Source: Calothrix sp. CSU_2_0 (GTDB lineage: Bacteria > Cyanobacteriota > Cyanobacteriia > Cyanobacteriales > Nostocaceae). Taken from it: a stretch of DNA of 50,128 bases. The stretch is taken from NCBI GenBank assembly GCA_012034595.1, contig JAAUPE010000042.1:1-50128 (forward strand). The letters are read 5' to 3'. This document shows positions 1 to 8,439 of the stretch, in pieces. Below the pieces are notes generated by a model. The model was given only the letters and a program-made list of their open reading frames with translations. It was not told the origin of the DNA and did not search any database. Positions within the stretch are counted from its first letter, which is position 1; the number at the start of each line of letters is the position of its first letter. A program made the position numbers and the translations under genes.

Positions 1-361
1 AGTATATATAGGAATCCGGTTTGATTTCTGAATGAGTTTTTAGGCTTTAAGCTTATACCGTAAGCTTTTGAGACTCAGCATACGTTCAAAATTCAAATAG
101 GAATCCTATAGAAGCCTAATATATAAGTTATTTAAATCCAAAATTCTGCCAAATTGGCATTGTGATTTTATTGAGAATATAGACCCCTAATTATCAGTAA
201 TATTGACTCTATTCTCAATAAGCTAACGAAAAATTAGCTATTACAGCGATTAAAAAAAAGTGCTTTTTATTTTGCCAAAAAACACCTTATAATCTGGATG
301 GGGTTTTCATGTCTACATTTTAGTTAAAAGAATACTATAGTTTATCTTTATCACCCCTACG
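1..361. other. AT-rich non-coding stretch with one strong hairpin
   Basis: No convincing reading frame is present. The only structure seen is a perfect 12-bp inverted repeat, arms 168-179 and 210-221 (TTATTGAGAATA / TATTCTCAATAA), enclosing a 30-nt loop. It has no following T-run on either strand, so it could be the terminator of a gene outside the window or an interspersed repeat. Confidence 0.5.
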
Positions 362-533
362 ATTGCTGATTCCTAATTCCTGACTCCTAATTCCTAATTC
401 CTAATTCCTGACTCCTAATTCCTAATTCCTGACTCCTGACTCCTGATTCCTAATTCCTAATTCCTGATTCCTAATTCCTAATTCCTGATTCCTGATTCCT
501 GACTCCTGATTCCTGACTCCTGACTCCTGTCTA
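362..533. repeat. 7-bp tandem repeat array (STRR type)
   Basis: About 24 imperfect copies of a heptamer alternating between ATTCCTA, ATTCCTG and ACTCCTG run without a break up to the 3' end of the phosphatase gene. Uninterrupted heptamer arrays are a known hallmark of heterocystous cyanobacterial genomes. The minus strand is open across the array, but the resulting peptide is just a repeat of the unit and is not a gene. Confidence 0.9.
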
Positions 534-1298
534 CCCCTTAGTTTCCATTCCCCTTCTTTGGCTTGATTTGATATCTTTAGGATTAACATGTGCAGTTGCT
601 TCATCTAGGGGCAAAACACGGGTGCTTTTTTTAAGTACATTTACTTGGTACACCATCTTATTGGTAATATCCAAACCAGTTAGCCAACCACTACGAGGGT
701 GATATGCACCCGTGTCGATATCTAGCCAACCGCGACCTTGAGCTAGTTGTCCTGGATTAACTCCGGGCATGGTAAAGGTAATTGTGTGACCAATAATAAT
801 TAACTTGTCTTTGAAAAAAGGCTTTTGAATGCTGTGAAATTCTTCCCGTACCCAACAAAATTGTTCGGAAGTTTGTTTTGCCAAAGGCATTGAAGGGTCG
901 ATACCAGCATGTACAAGCCAAATATCCCCCAAATCTAAATATGTGGGTAAACTCATGAACCATTCTACGTGGTTGTGGGGGACGATCGCTTGCTTGTAAC
1001 TAGCTACCGTTGCCTGTCCACCGCTATACAACCATGCTTGTAGCATTGGGGCTTGATTGTTAGCTTGGGTGAGGATATTTACCAGCATCATTTCATGGTT
1101 GCCAAGCAAACATTGATACGGACTTTCCATCACAAAACTCACCACCTGGGAACTTTGCGGACCACGGTCGATTAAATCCCCTAAAAAGTAAACTTCATCC
1201 TCTGACGTGGGTGCGATCGCATCCAATAGCGTCATCAGTCCTTCATAGTGACCGTGAACATCCCCAATAATTATGCGGCGATGGTTTAATGCGTTCAT
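531..1298 (-). CDS. PPP-family serine/threonine protein phosphatase (metallophosphoesterase)
   Basis: Predicted cytosolic metal-dependent phosphoprotein phosphatase. From the ATG at 1298 it is 255 residues and carries the PPP signature in order: GDVHG (12-16), GDLIDRG (40-46), GNHE (66-69), VHAG (129-132) and GHT (170-172), followed by DTGA near 195. These supply the metal-binding Asp, His and Asn residues of the family. The frame stays open to a TTG at 1313, but the ATG places the first motif at the usual distance from the N terminus, so I prefer it; no clear Shine-Dalgarno is visible for either. The length is normal for small bacterial PPP enzymes. It stands alone and its 3' end abuts the heptamer array. 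The physiological substrate cannot be read from the sequence; diadenosine tetraphosphatase is a less likely relative. Confidence 0.88.
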   Translation of the reverse strand: MNALNHRRIIIGDVHGHYEGLMTLLDAIAPTSEDEVYFLGDLIDRGPQSSQVVSFVMESPYQCLLGNHEMMLVNILTQANNQAPMLQAWLYSGGQATVASYKQAIVPHNHVEWFMSLPTYLDLGDIWLVHAGIDPSMPLAKQTSEQFCWVREEFHSIQKPFFKDKLIIIGHTITFTMPGVNPGQLAQGRGWLDIDTGAYHPRSGWLTGLDITNKMVYQVNVLKKSTRVLPLDEATAHVNPKDIKSSQRRGMETKG

Positions 1299-1732
1299 CA
1301 GTTTAACTGTCAAAGTATTTGTAAAAAATATTCCCTAATGTTTTTGCTACAACCATAAACGAGTACCCTCAGGAACAAAAAGTCTAAATTCTTCTGCCTT
1401 TTCCAATACTCAAATTATTACACCCAATAGTTTGAGCCTAAGAAGTAATTTTACCCCAATCCAAAATTGACAATTTTAGATACTCAATTACCCCTGAAAT
1501 AATCGGATGCTGATAGTTATTCAAGTATAAAAAATAACTTAATATTCATAAATTATGATGTCAGATAATATACATATCCTCATTATATCTATTAAAGGTT
1601 TATTATTTATCAGATAAAAAGCAGCGATTAAGGTGAAAGTTGTGCTGTTTATCGGATATCAACCCTACGACTGACCCGTACAAGTAGTAGGATGTCAGAG
1701 GAATAATTGTAAAACAAGCTAAAACATTTCTC
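1299..1732. other. Intergenic region, no gene seen
   Basis: Divergent spacer between the phosphatase and the DUF2470 gene. It is AT-rich and presumably holds both promoters, but I cannot assign -10/-35 elements with confidence and see no RNA gene. Confidence 0.4.
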
Positions 1733-2017
1733 ATGGCTGATAATTTTTCTACGGAAGTGAGTTCCCGTATTTGCAAACACATGAACGATGACCACAGTAA
1801 TGCTGTAATCCTCTATGTACAAGCATTTGGAGGTTTAATGGAAGCAACATCAGCAAAAATGCTGGCAATTGATGTACAAGGCATGGATTTGATGGCACAG
1901 ATAAGTGGTGAAGATGTGCCAGTTCGCATCAATTTTGACCACGAACTCAAGGATTCTGAAGATGCACACCAGACGCTGATTACAATGGTCAAACAAGCAA
2001 GAGTTAAAGCACAGTAA
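1733..2017 (+). CDS. DUF2470 domain protein
   Basis: A 94-residue protein that is almost entirely a DUF2470 domain, the alpha/beta module also found at the C terminus of HugZ-like heme-utilisation proteins and of some pyridoxamine-phosphate-oxidase-like proteins. The diagnostic N-terminal stretch KHMNDDHSNAV (15-25), with its conserved HMNxDH core, is clear. In the larger relatives this domain contributes to heme or flavin-fold proteins, but here it is free-standing, so a heme-related role is only an inference. The ATG start is unambiguous; no strong Shine-Dalgarno is seen. No obvious operon partner: the next gene is 213 bp away behind two repeat arrays. Confidence 0.82.
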   Translation: MADNFSTEVSSRICKHMNDDHSNAVILYVQAFGGLMEATSAKMLAIDVQGMDLMAQISGEDVPVRINFDHELKDSEDAHQTLITMVKQARVKAQ

Positions 2018-2019
2018 AG

Positions 2020-2068
2020 GAGGGGGAAAGGGCAAAAGGAAAAAGGAAAAAGGAAAAAGGCAAAAGAA
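2020..2068. repeat. Purine-rich 7-bp repeat (GGAAAAA)
   Basis: Immediately after the DUF2470 stop codon there are about five copies of a GGAAAAA/GGCAAAA heptamer. Same class of heptamer repeat as the other arrays in the window but a different unit sequence. Confidence 0.75.
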
Positions 2069-2143
2069 ATAAATACCTTTAAATAGGCTTTTGAAAAATT
2101 TTAGATGGTCACTTTATTTCTGCCGTATAGTGCTACAAATTTA

Positions 2144-2212
2144 AACTAATCCCAATCCCCCATCCCAATCGCCCAATCCCCAATGCCCAATCCCCAATTC
2201 CCAATCCCCTAT
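2144..2212. repeat. 7-bp repeat array (CCCAATC/CCCAATT)
   Basis: About nine to ten copies of a CCCAAT-based heptamer lie just upstream of the solute-binding protein gene. The complementary unit GGGGATT recurs at 21237-21270 and 23745-23762, so this unit is dispersed. Confidence 0.8.
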
Positions 2213-2230
2213 ATCTAAAATCTAAAATTA

Positions 2231-3408
2231 ATGGACAGACGTTCTTTTATTATTGGTACAAGTACATTAGCGCTTTCACAATTGTTAGCTGGATGTGGAG
2301 GTGCAAAGAAACCAACACTAACTATTGAATTATTAAAAAGCTCACTTCCTGGTCAAGTAATTAGTCAGTTCCGTAGCAGCTTGAAGAAAAATGAAAAACT
2401 CAAAAATATGCAAGTCGATATAAAACTAGTTGAACAATTACAGGATGTATTTAAAAAATTAGAAATTTGGCAAAACCCGAATAAACCTATTGATAAAAAT
2501 TGGGTCGAACAAATCCGCGATCGCTTACCAATTGGCAAGCCGAATAAGCAAGTTTCTACTGACTTGCTGACATTGGGAGATTTTTGGTTAAAACCAGCAA
2601 TTGAAGCTAGATTAATTCAACCATTAGATATTAAACAAATTCAACAGTGGTCAGCTTTGCCCAAACAGTGGCAAGAACTAGTAACCCGCAATGAACAAGG
2701 CTTTTTAGATACTCAAGGACAAGTCTGGGCTGCACCTTATCGCTGGGGGAAAACAGTTATTATTTATAACCGCGATAAATTCCAGAAAAATGGTTGGCAA
2801 GCACCAACAGACTGGGCTGATTTATGGCGAGAAGAATTACGCGATCGCATCTCATTATTAAACCATCCACGGGAGGTTATTGGTTTAGTTTTAAAGAAGC
2901 TAGGAAATTCTTACAATACGACTGATTTAAGTAAAGTTCCGGAGCTAGAAACTGAATTCACAAAACTAAATCAACAAGTCAAATTCTATGGTTCCACAAA
3001 ATATATTGAACCTTTAATTATGGGTGATACATTTGTTGCTCAAGGTTGGTCACAGGATGTATTACCAGATTTATCTCGATACCCTTACCTTGAAGTTATT
3101 GTTCCCAAATCTGGTACGTCAATGTGGGCTGATATATGGGTTCAACCAAGTGGTCGTCAAAGTCAACAAGAGCTACTAAAGCAATGGATAAATTTTTATG
3201 GCAGCCAAATGTCGCTAGACAAATTGCTATTTTTACTAAATCTAATTCACCAATTTCTATTGATATCCCTGCATCCGATATGCCAGAACAATTACGTAAT
3301 GTCTTATTAGTAAATCAAGATATTTTCACCAAAAGCGAATTTTTACTTCCCTTGCCACCAGAAGTCGAAAAACAATATATCAGCCTTTTTAATCAAATAT
3401 ACGTGTAA
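2231..3408 (+). pseudogene. Extracellular solute-binding lipoprotein (polyamine/iron PotD-like), one-base frameshift
   Basis: Periplasmic binding protein of the family 1/PotD type. The N terminus has a twin-arginine motif (RRSFI, 3-7), a hydrophobic stretch and a lipobox LLAGC with Cys22, so it is a probable Tat-exported lipoprotein. The binding-protein core follows, for example WAAPYRWGKTVIIYNRD and a typical TDWADLW motif. The frame opened at 2231 leaves homologous sequence at a T5 tract (3193-3197) and runs to a stop at 3310; the adjacent frame then continues with FLWQPNVARQIAIFTKSN to a stop at 3408. Adding one T restores about 392 residues, normal for the family. No permease or ATPase gene adjoins it, so it is an orphan binding protein. 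It may be a recent pseudogene, a sequencing error or a slippage-decoded gene. Confidence 0.8.
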
Positions 3409-3414
3409 ATTTAA

Positions 3415-3454
3415 TAAAATTACCCCACTTGTTCTATTGGGTGGAGTAATTTTA
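3415..3454 (+). terminator. Strong hairpin terminator after the solute-binding protein gene
   Basis: Arms 3415-3428 and 3441-3454 form a 14-bp stem with a single mismatch and a 12-nt loop, beginning 7 bp after the stop codon at 3408. The 3' arm ends in TTTTA. Its position supports 3408, not 3310, as the true gene end. Confidence 0.75.
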
Positions 3455-3570
3455 TTTGGAGCAATTCGAGTAATTATGTATACACTGTAACTTAAAAAGG
3501 GGTTAGGGAGATTCAAAATATTGTATATGCACGCGATACTGCTTTGGGAAGTTTTCAAGCTAAACCAAAT

Positions 3571-4110
3571 TTAAGACGAGCGAGGCATACCTAATTGATT
3601 TTGATTATTCATATTAATATCACAAGCTGATTTTTCCACGGCAAAATTACAAGTATAAGAGCCTAAAAATTCCTGCTGATAATTAAAAACCCGCAAATTA
3701 TAACCATAATTTCTGGCATCGCTACCCACACGATTTACGAACTCATACCGTTCGAGATAATCAAGCAAAGTCCAAATTTGCTGATTTACAATCAAGTCTA
3801 CACGAGATGGTTCTCCTGGAGTCGCGGGATAAGCTATCCAATTATCAAGCAATTTGTTTTCTGAATTTTCCTTTGCCCACCACAAACTGGGAACGGTCAG
3901 CTTTGCCAAATCGATTGTATCTGCTGTGGTTACACCTTTTGGATTTTTCAACTTTTCTAAATCTAAAGGTGCTTGGGATGGCTTAATTTCCATAGCTGCT
4001 TCTGCGTCAGCGACTTGGTATCCAAAAATCAGTGTCGCGATCGCAAGTAATATCAAGCTCATTAAAGTCGCGAGTTTTCTCTTTTGCTCAATCAGCATAT
4101 TTATACGCAT
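3571..4110 (-). CDS. Exported protein of unknown function
   Basis: A 179-residue protein I cannot assign to a named family. Residues 11-37 form a basic-hydrophobic signal (KRKLATLMSLILLAIATLIF) ending in an Ala-rich cleavage-like site (ADAEAA), so the mature domain is expected in the periplasm or thylakoid lumen. The mature part has aromatic-rich motifs (PSLWWAKE, LDNWIAYP, VNQQIWTLLDYLERYEFVNR) and two Cys residues near the C terminus. An alternative start is Met5. The domain reads like a cyanobacterial lumenal or periplasmic protein with no catalytic signature. It is convergent with the solute-binding gene and stands alone. Confidence 0.7.
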   Translation of the reverse strand: MRINMLIEQKRKLATLMSLILLAIATLIFGYQVADAEAAMEIKPSQAPLDLEKLKNPKGVTTADTIDLAKLTVPSLWWAKENSENKLLDNWIAYPATPGEPSRVDLIVNQQIWTLLDYLERYEFVNRVGSDARNYGYNLRVFNYQQEFLGSYTCNFAVEKSACDINMNNQNQLGMPRSS

Positions 4111-4509
4111 AAGAAAAATCTATTTTAGCTATTAAATCCCTCGAACCACAACCACACCAGCATCATCATCAACATTGCGACTTCGACTGCTAAAGAAAAT
4201 GATGAATTTGTTTCGGTGTAATTTTAACGCGATCGCTTTTGATGACATACACTAATTTGACACATTTTCTACTGAACCGTAACTAAACAATTTTATTCGC
4301 TAAAAGTCTTCTCTACATTAATGATAGCTATTTATGATTTATTTTTAGATGAAAATACTATTCGATAATTATACTTTTTTGCATCAGTAAATATCCTGAA
4401 TAATAAAAATTTACCTAATCAGTTGTAAATTAAATGTTAAGCAAATTCATTCTCAGCTTCAAGATTGTTTGGTATAGTTAAGAAGTGTTAAGCAAAAGTT
4501 AGTAATTTA

Positions 4510-4602
4510 ATGGATCGAGAACAATTAGTTCGCGAAAAATTGTTGCGATGGTCGATAGACCACTCCTACGAGTATCGCTCGTCCATGCAAGTTATTAGTT
4601 AA
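4510..4602 (+). CDS. Possible 30-residue peptide or gene remnant
   Basis: An ATG-started frame encodes MDREQLVREKLLRWSIDHSY followed by ten more residues and a TAA. The first 15 residues look like an amphipathic helix from a real protein, while the rest overlaps a short repeat-like segment (TACGAGTATCGCTCGTCC). It could be a small protein, or the start of a gene truncated by a repeat insertion. No Shine-Dalgarno is evident. Confidence 0.25.
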   Translation: MDREQLVREKLLRWSIDHSYEYRSSMQVIS

Positions 4603-4607
4603 TTGCA

Positions 4608-4640
4608 GATAGTTTCTGGAAACCGATTATGGAAACTATC
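4608..4640. promoter_or_regulatory. Perfect 9-bp inverted repeat upstream of folE
   Basis: GATAGTTTC (4608-4616) is repeated inverted as GAAACTATC (4632-4640) with a 15-nt spacer, 80 bp before the folE start. It could be a hairpin in the leader or an operator; no regulator is identified. Confidence 0.35.
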
Positions 4641-4720
4641 ACTAAAAACAATTAACTATGAACTGTTTAAAAAATTAACGACTATATAGCTAACAGTCAA
4701 CAATCCACAGAATTGGAAAT

Positions 4721-5371
4721 ATGACTTTATCGATTCGTCCCGAACTCACCACTGCTGACCAGGTTTTGTCATCTTTGGTTACTCAAACAAAGCCTGAAGT
4801 AACCGATGCGGATATGATGCAGGCTGTGCGTACTTTATTAATTGGATTAGGAGAAGATCCAGACCGCGAAGGGTTAAAAGATACTCCCAAAAGAGTAATG
4901 AAAGCCTTGCAATTTCTCACTAAAGGGTATCATGAATCCTTGGATGAGTTACTAAATGGAGCAGTTTTCACCGAAGATGCAAATGAAATGGTGTTGGTTC
5001 GGGACATCGATATTTTTAGTTCCTGCGAACACCACATTTTACCAATAATTGGTCGCGCTCATGTGGCATACATTCCGAGTGGAAAAGTCATTGGATTGTC
5101 CAAAGTTGCCCGTATTTGCGAAATGTACGCACGTCGTTTGCAAGTACAAGAAAGATTAACAATTCAAATAGCGGATGCACTCCAAGGATTACTCAAACCG
5201 CGAGGTGTTGCAGTCGTAATCGAAGCAACACACATGTGTATGGTCATGCGTGGAGTTCAAAAGCCCGGTTCTTGGACTGTTACCAGTGCCATGCGAGGTG
5301 CATTTGCAGATGACGCACGTACTCGCGAAGAATTCATGAATTTAATTCGTCACAAACCAAGTTTTAGTTAA
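4721..5371 (+). CDS. folE: GTP cyclohydrolase I
   Basis: Catalyses the conversion of GTP to 7,8-dihydroneopterin triphosphate, the first committed step of tetrahydrofolate and pterin synthesis, as a cytosolic homodecamer. The 216 residues match the family throughout: [15 protein letters not shown] (46-60), the zinc-site motif [10 protein letters not shown] with Cys102 and His105, and the second zinc ligand Cys173 in [14 protein letters not shown], which also carries substrate-binding residues. The variable N-terminal 30 residues are short. The ATG is preceded by no clear Shine-Dalgarno. It is a single-gene unit ending in a strong hairpin. Confidence 0.97.
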   Translation: MTLSIRPELTTADQVLSSLVTQTKPEVTDADMMQAVRTLLIGLGEDPDREGLKDTPKRVMKALQFLTKGYHESLDELLNGAVFTEDANEMVLVRDIDIFSSCEHHILPIIGRAHVAYIPSGKVIGLSKVARICEMYARRLQVQERLTIQIADALQGLLKPRGVAVVIEATHMCMVMRGVQKPGSWTVTSAMRGAFADDARTREEFMNLIRHKPSFS

Positions 5372-5415
5372 TAGTTAATAATTAAGACACACCAACAATT
5401 AAATCATCCCAAATC

Positions 5416-5442
5416 GTAGGGGTAGGGTCTCCCTACCCTTAC
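5416..5442 (+). terminator. Hairpin after folE (GGGTAGGG/CCCTACCC family)
   Basis: A 12-bp stem with one G-T wobble and a TCT loop, 45 bp after the folE stop. It belongs to the same interspersed hairpin family as 28164-28182 and 48218-48236. No strong T-run follows, so termination is inferred from position. Confidence 0.6.
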
Positions 5443-5508
5443 AATATTAGGGATTAATATTTTGTGGATTTCTGGCAAAGTCATCTATTAGCAACTAACT
5501 ATCAATAA

Positions 5509-6057
5509 TTAACGACCACCAGCCCAAGTTACCCATTTGTGAGATAAACCTGTATTCGCTTTCTCCGTACTCATTTCTTCTTCTGTGATAATTGCACCTG
5601 TCAAATCTGCTCCCGTGATTTCGGCTTCATACAGATTAGTTGTACTAAAATCAGCATGGAAAAGATTCGCTCCACTAAAATTTGTACCGCTTAACTCTGA
5701 TTCGCTTAAATTTGCACGAGCCAAGTTTGCTAAAACTAAACTCGCGCTTCGTAAGTCCGCACGGTGAAGATTACTTGCTTCTAAGTTGACATGAACCATA
5801 TCTGCACCAATCAAGTTGGTTTCACTTAAATTTGCCCCTGACAGATTTGCACCATTTAGGTCTGCATTGGTAAGGTTAGCACGGCTCAGGTCACATCCAC
5901 TTAGATTCGCACGATTTAGGTCTGCACCACTTAGGTCTACACCACTTAAGTTTGCACCACTGAGGTCAATATCCCGAAGATTGGCTTGATGCAGAGTTAC
6001 TCCACTAAAATTCCGTTCTCCTGCTGCGTATCGATTTAGGAGCATATTCTTGTCCAT
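5509..6057 (-). CDS. Pentapeptide-repeat protein
   Basis: From ATG 6057 this is 182 residues. From about residue 18 to 160 it consists of tandem A(D/N)Lxx pentapeptides, for example ANLSGVDLSGADLNRANLSG, which fold into a right-handed quadrilateral beta helix. About 28 repeats are present without an obvious break. The C-terminal 20 residues (TGLSHKWVTWAGGR) leave the repeat. The start is set by a GAGGG Shine-Dalgarno at 6063-6067, five bases before ATG 6057; the open frame extends upstream to 6243, but that part has no repeat character. No signal peptide, so it is probably cytosolic. Such proteins are very abundant in cyanobacteria and the function of this one is unknown. Confidence 0.88.
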   Translation of the reverse strand: MDKNMLLNRYAAGERNFSGVTLHQANLRDIDLSGANLSGVDLSGADLNRANLSGCDLSRANLTNADLNGANLSGANLSETNLIGADMVHVNLEASNLHRADLRSASLVLANLARANLSESELSGTNFSGANLFHADFSTTNLYEAEITGADLTGAIITEEEMSTEKANTGLSHKWVTWAGGR

Positions 6058-6439
6058 AATTGCCCTCACATGTCTACAGGTTAACTTTGTTTGTGTTTGT
6101 TCTAATTTAATTTGTCTGGAATTACTTCTTTCCCCCTGTCCCCTCACTCCACACTCAAGCAAATATATTGTTAAAGTTTTGAAGCAGTTTGCTTTTCTCG
6201 CTTGAGCTAAACTTGTATTTTTAATTGTGCTTGAATTTATCAATTTTGGAGCGATCGCTTAACGTAAAATAATAATTAAATGAGTAATAATTTATTTTTA
6301 GGTAATAAGACTTAAATTTTTCAGCAAATCCTTAATATATCGAAACAATCAAGTGAAATAAGTAAAGATATATTGAGTTTCTACTAATATGTTTGAGAAT
6401 TGTAGTTAGCCTTGAAAACCAGATAATATTTATTTGTAA
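6058..6439. other. Intergenic region, no gene seen
   Basis: AT-rich spacer between divergent units. The missing N-terminal half of the AIM24 pseudogene is not found here in any frame. Confidence 0.4.
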
Positions 6440-6942
6440 ATCTCAATAGCATCAATATTAAGTATTGAGAGAAATGTTTTTACTAATGGTAGCTCTCAAC
6501 CACAAACAGTAGTTTTAACACAATCTTCCATTGGTGATATTGAGCAATTCGAGCTAAATAATAGTGAAATATACTTACAATCAGGAGCTTATATAGCCCA
6601 TACTCCTGGTGTAAAAATAGGTGTACGCTGGGCAGGATTTTCTAGCTTCTTCGCTGGAGAAGGGCTATTTAAATTAAAGTTAAGTGGTCAAGGTAAAGTC
6701 TTTTTGGTGCCTATGGTGGTATTACTAAGAAACGTATAAATGGTGATTTTATTGTTGACACAGGTCACTTAGTCGCTTATTCACCAAGCATTAAAATGAG
6801 TTTAAAACTCTCTGGAGGTTTATTTGCTTCTATTAAATCCGGAGAAGGATTAGTTGGGAAGCTATCTGGAGAGGGATATGTTTATTTACAATCTCGCAGT
6901 ATTAGTGGTCTAGTTAGTTTTTTAAGCTCTAAAATTCGCTAA
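6440..6942 (+). pseudogene. AIM24-family (TIGR00266) gene, 5'-truncated and frameshifted
   Basis: Two overlapping frames read as the middle and C-terminal parts of an AIM24-family protein. The first, open from 6440 without a start codon, gives FELNNSEIYLQSGAY and FFAGEGLFKLKLSGQGK. It breaks at a T5 tract (6701-6705). The next frame then gives GAYGGITKKRINGDFIVDTG up to a stop at 6942. Adding one T joins them into a sequence that aligns with the two intact paralogues downstream (compare VVDTGHIVAFE with IVDTGHLVAYS). The N-terminal half of the fold is absent, so even with the frameshift repaired the gene would be truncated. It lies 29 bp before the next AIM24 gene. Confidence 0.8.
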
Positions 6943-6971
6943 ATTTATTAGTCTTAAACGAAGTTTCAATT

Positions 6972-7661
6972 ATGGAAATTAATATTTTACAACAGCCAGA
7001 CAGTGCGATCGCTCGCGTCACAATGCAAGCTGGTGAAGAATTGATTGCTGAAGCTGGATGCATGATAGCCATGAGTAGCCAGATAAGTGCCAGTACTACT
7101 TTGAGACAGGGTAAAGGTGGTGGTATCCTTGGTGGACTTAAACGGATGTTGGCTGGGGAATCAATATTTTTAAGTGTTTTTCGTTCCCCTAGCAACGGTG
7201 CAGAAATTTTTCTTGCTCCCAAATTAATGGGGGATATTTTAATTTATAAAGTCAATGGGAATGAATTAATTGTTCAAGGTGGTTCTTATTTTGCTAGCGA
7301 GTCAAATGTTGAGATTAATTTAGGTTTTCAAGGATTTAAATCAGTATTTTCCGGTGAGTCGATATTTTGGTTAACTATTAGTGGCTATGGAGAAGTTGTT
7401 TTAACTTCATTCGGTGGGATTTATGAAATAGACGTGGATGGAGAATATGTTGTTGATACGGGACATATTGTCGCATTTGAAAAAAGTTTGAGTTTTGAGA
7501 TTACTAAAGCTGGTTCAAGTTGGATTGGGTCATTTTTTGGTGGAGAAGGTTTAGTTTGTCGATTTAAAGGTAAGGGAAAAGTATTTTGTCAAACTCATAA
7601 TCCCAGTGCATTTGGTCAGTTAATTGGTTCTCAATTACCACCGATAATTACATCGAATTGA
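6972..7661 (+). CDS. AIM24-family (TIGR00266) protein
   Basis: A 229-residue member of the AIM24 family, a beta-rich fold of unknown biochemical role named after a yeast mitochondrial biogenesis factor. Features visible are the N-terminal EELIAEAGCMIAMSSQI (25-41), the Gly-rich loop KGGGILGGLKRMLAGESIF (49-67), a second SGESIFWL segment and the VVDTGHIVAFE motif near residue 161. No signal peptide or membrane segment. It sits between the broken first copy and the third copy, 51 bp before the latter, so all three probably form one transcription unit produced by tandem duplication. Confidence 0.85.
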   Translation: MEINILQQPDSAIARVTMQAGEELIAEAGCMIAMSSQISASTTLRQGKGGGILGGLKRMLAGESIFLSVFRSPSNGAEIFLAPKLMGDILIYKVNGNELIVQGGSYFASESNVEINLGFQGFKSVFSGESIFWLTISGYGEVVLTSFGGIYEIDVDGEYVVDTGHIVAFEKSLSFEITKAGSSWIGSFFGGEGLVCRFKGKGKVFCQTHNPSAFGQLIGSQLPPIITSN

Positions 7662-7712
7662 TTTTTAATCTTCCATTTCTCGCTTGCTAAATTATTGAAA
7701 TTTGACTTTATT

Positions 7713-8438
7713 ATGAATAAAATCGATTACGAAATTCAACATGCACCAGCTTATGCATCGCTACGGGTAGATTTAAAGGCGAATGAAAGTGTTATTGTCG
7801 AATCTGGTGCAATGGCTGCGATGGACTCTTGTATAGAGATGAAGTCCAAGACTAGGGGTGGTTTAATGAAGAGTATTGGTCGGATGTTTGCTGGTGAGTC
7901 ACTATTTTTAAGTGAGTTTACAGCAAAAGGCAAAGCTGGTCAATTATATCTTTCTCCTGGTGTTCCGGGAGATGTACAGCATCATTATTTGAATGGTAAT
8001 GGAAATGGTTTGATGGTGCAGTCTTCTGGATTTATTGCATCTAGTCCAACGGTGGAAATTGATACTAAGTTTCAAGGTTTTAAAGGTTTTTTTAGTGGGG
8101 AATCTTTATTTTTATTGCGAGCTATTGGTGAAGGTGATATTTGGTTTAGTTCCTATGGGGGAATTGTCGAAGTTCCTGTAATGGGTAGTTATGTTGTTGA
8201 CACTGGTTATATTGTGGCGTTTGAAGATACCCTTAATTATAGGGTGGAAATGATGGGCGGTTTGTCGTTTAATACTTTGAAAACCAGTGTTTTAGGTGGA
8301 GAAGGATTAGTTTGTCATTTTAGTGGTCAAGGGAAATTGTGGTTGCAGTCACGGGAGTTCTATAATTTGATCAATTATTTGAATGCTTTCCGTCCAGTTC
8401 AAAGTAGTACTAGTAGTGGTAGCAGTAGTAGCGAGTGA
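7713..8438 (+). CDS. AIM24-family (TIGR00266) protein
   Basis: Third tandem AIM24-family copy, 241 residues from ATG 7713. A TTG six codons upstream (7695) is in frame but less likely. It has the same landmarks as its neighbour: ESVIVESGAMAAMDSCIEMK, the loop GLMKSIGRMFAGESLFLSEF, FSGESLFLLRAIGEG and VVDTGYIVAFE. The C terminus is a Ser-rich tail (SSTSSGSSSSE). Its stop codon at 8436-8438 lies 2 bp from the end of the tnpB element, so the element has inserted at the very 3' end of this gene and may have trimmed or replaced its original terminus. Confidence 0.85.
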   Translation: MNKIDYEIQHAPAYASLRVDLKANESVIVESGAMAAMDSCIEMKSKTRGGLMKSIGRMFAGESLFLSEFTAKGKAGQLYLSPGVPGDVQHHYLNGNGNGLMVQSSGFIASSPTVEIDTKFQGFKGFFSGESLFLLRAIGEGDIWFSSYGGIVEVPVMGSYVVDTGYIVAFEDTLNYRVEMMGGLSFNTLKTSVLGGEGLVCHFSGQGKLWLQSREFYNLINYLNAFRPVQSSTSSGSSSSE

Positions 8439-8439
8439 A

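Larger units (their letters stand above)
4111..4720. other. Intergenic region upstream of folE
   Basis: About 600 bp of AT-rich sequence. It contains a 30-codon ORF and an inverted repeat, both listed separately. No RNA gene was recognised. Confidence 0.4.

Noticed and set aside
362-535. CRISPR array
   Set aside because: The 7-bp units are contiguous with no spacers; none of the repeat regions in the window has CRISPR spacing.
362-604. Open frame on the minus strand across the heptamer array
   Set aside because: The translation is only repeats of the 7-bp unit; there is no independent coding signal.
6058-6243. Longer N terminus of the pentapeptide-repeat protein
   Set aside because: No repeat character, and a GAGGG Shine-Dalgarno supports ATG 6057.
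6474-6481. ATG at 6474 with a T5 tract as the start of the first AIM24 gene (adding one T would join it to the frame)
   Set aside because: The upstream part of the other frame already reads as AIM24-like sequence before this point, so the gene is better explained as truncated at its 5' end.
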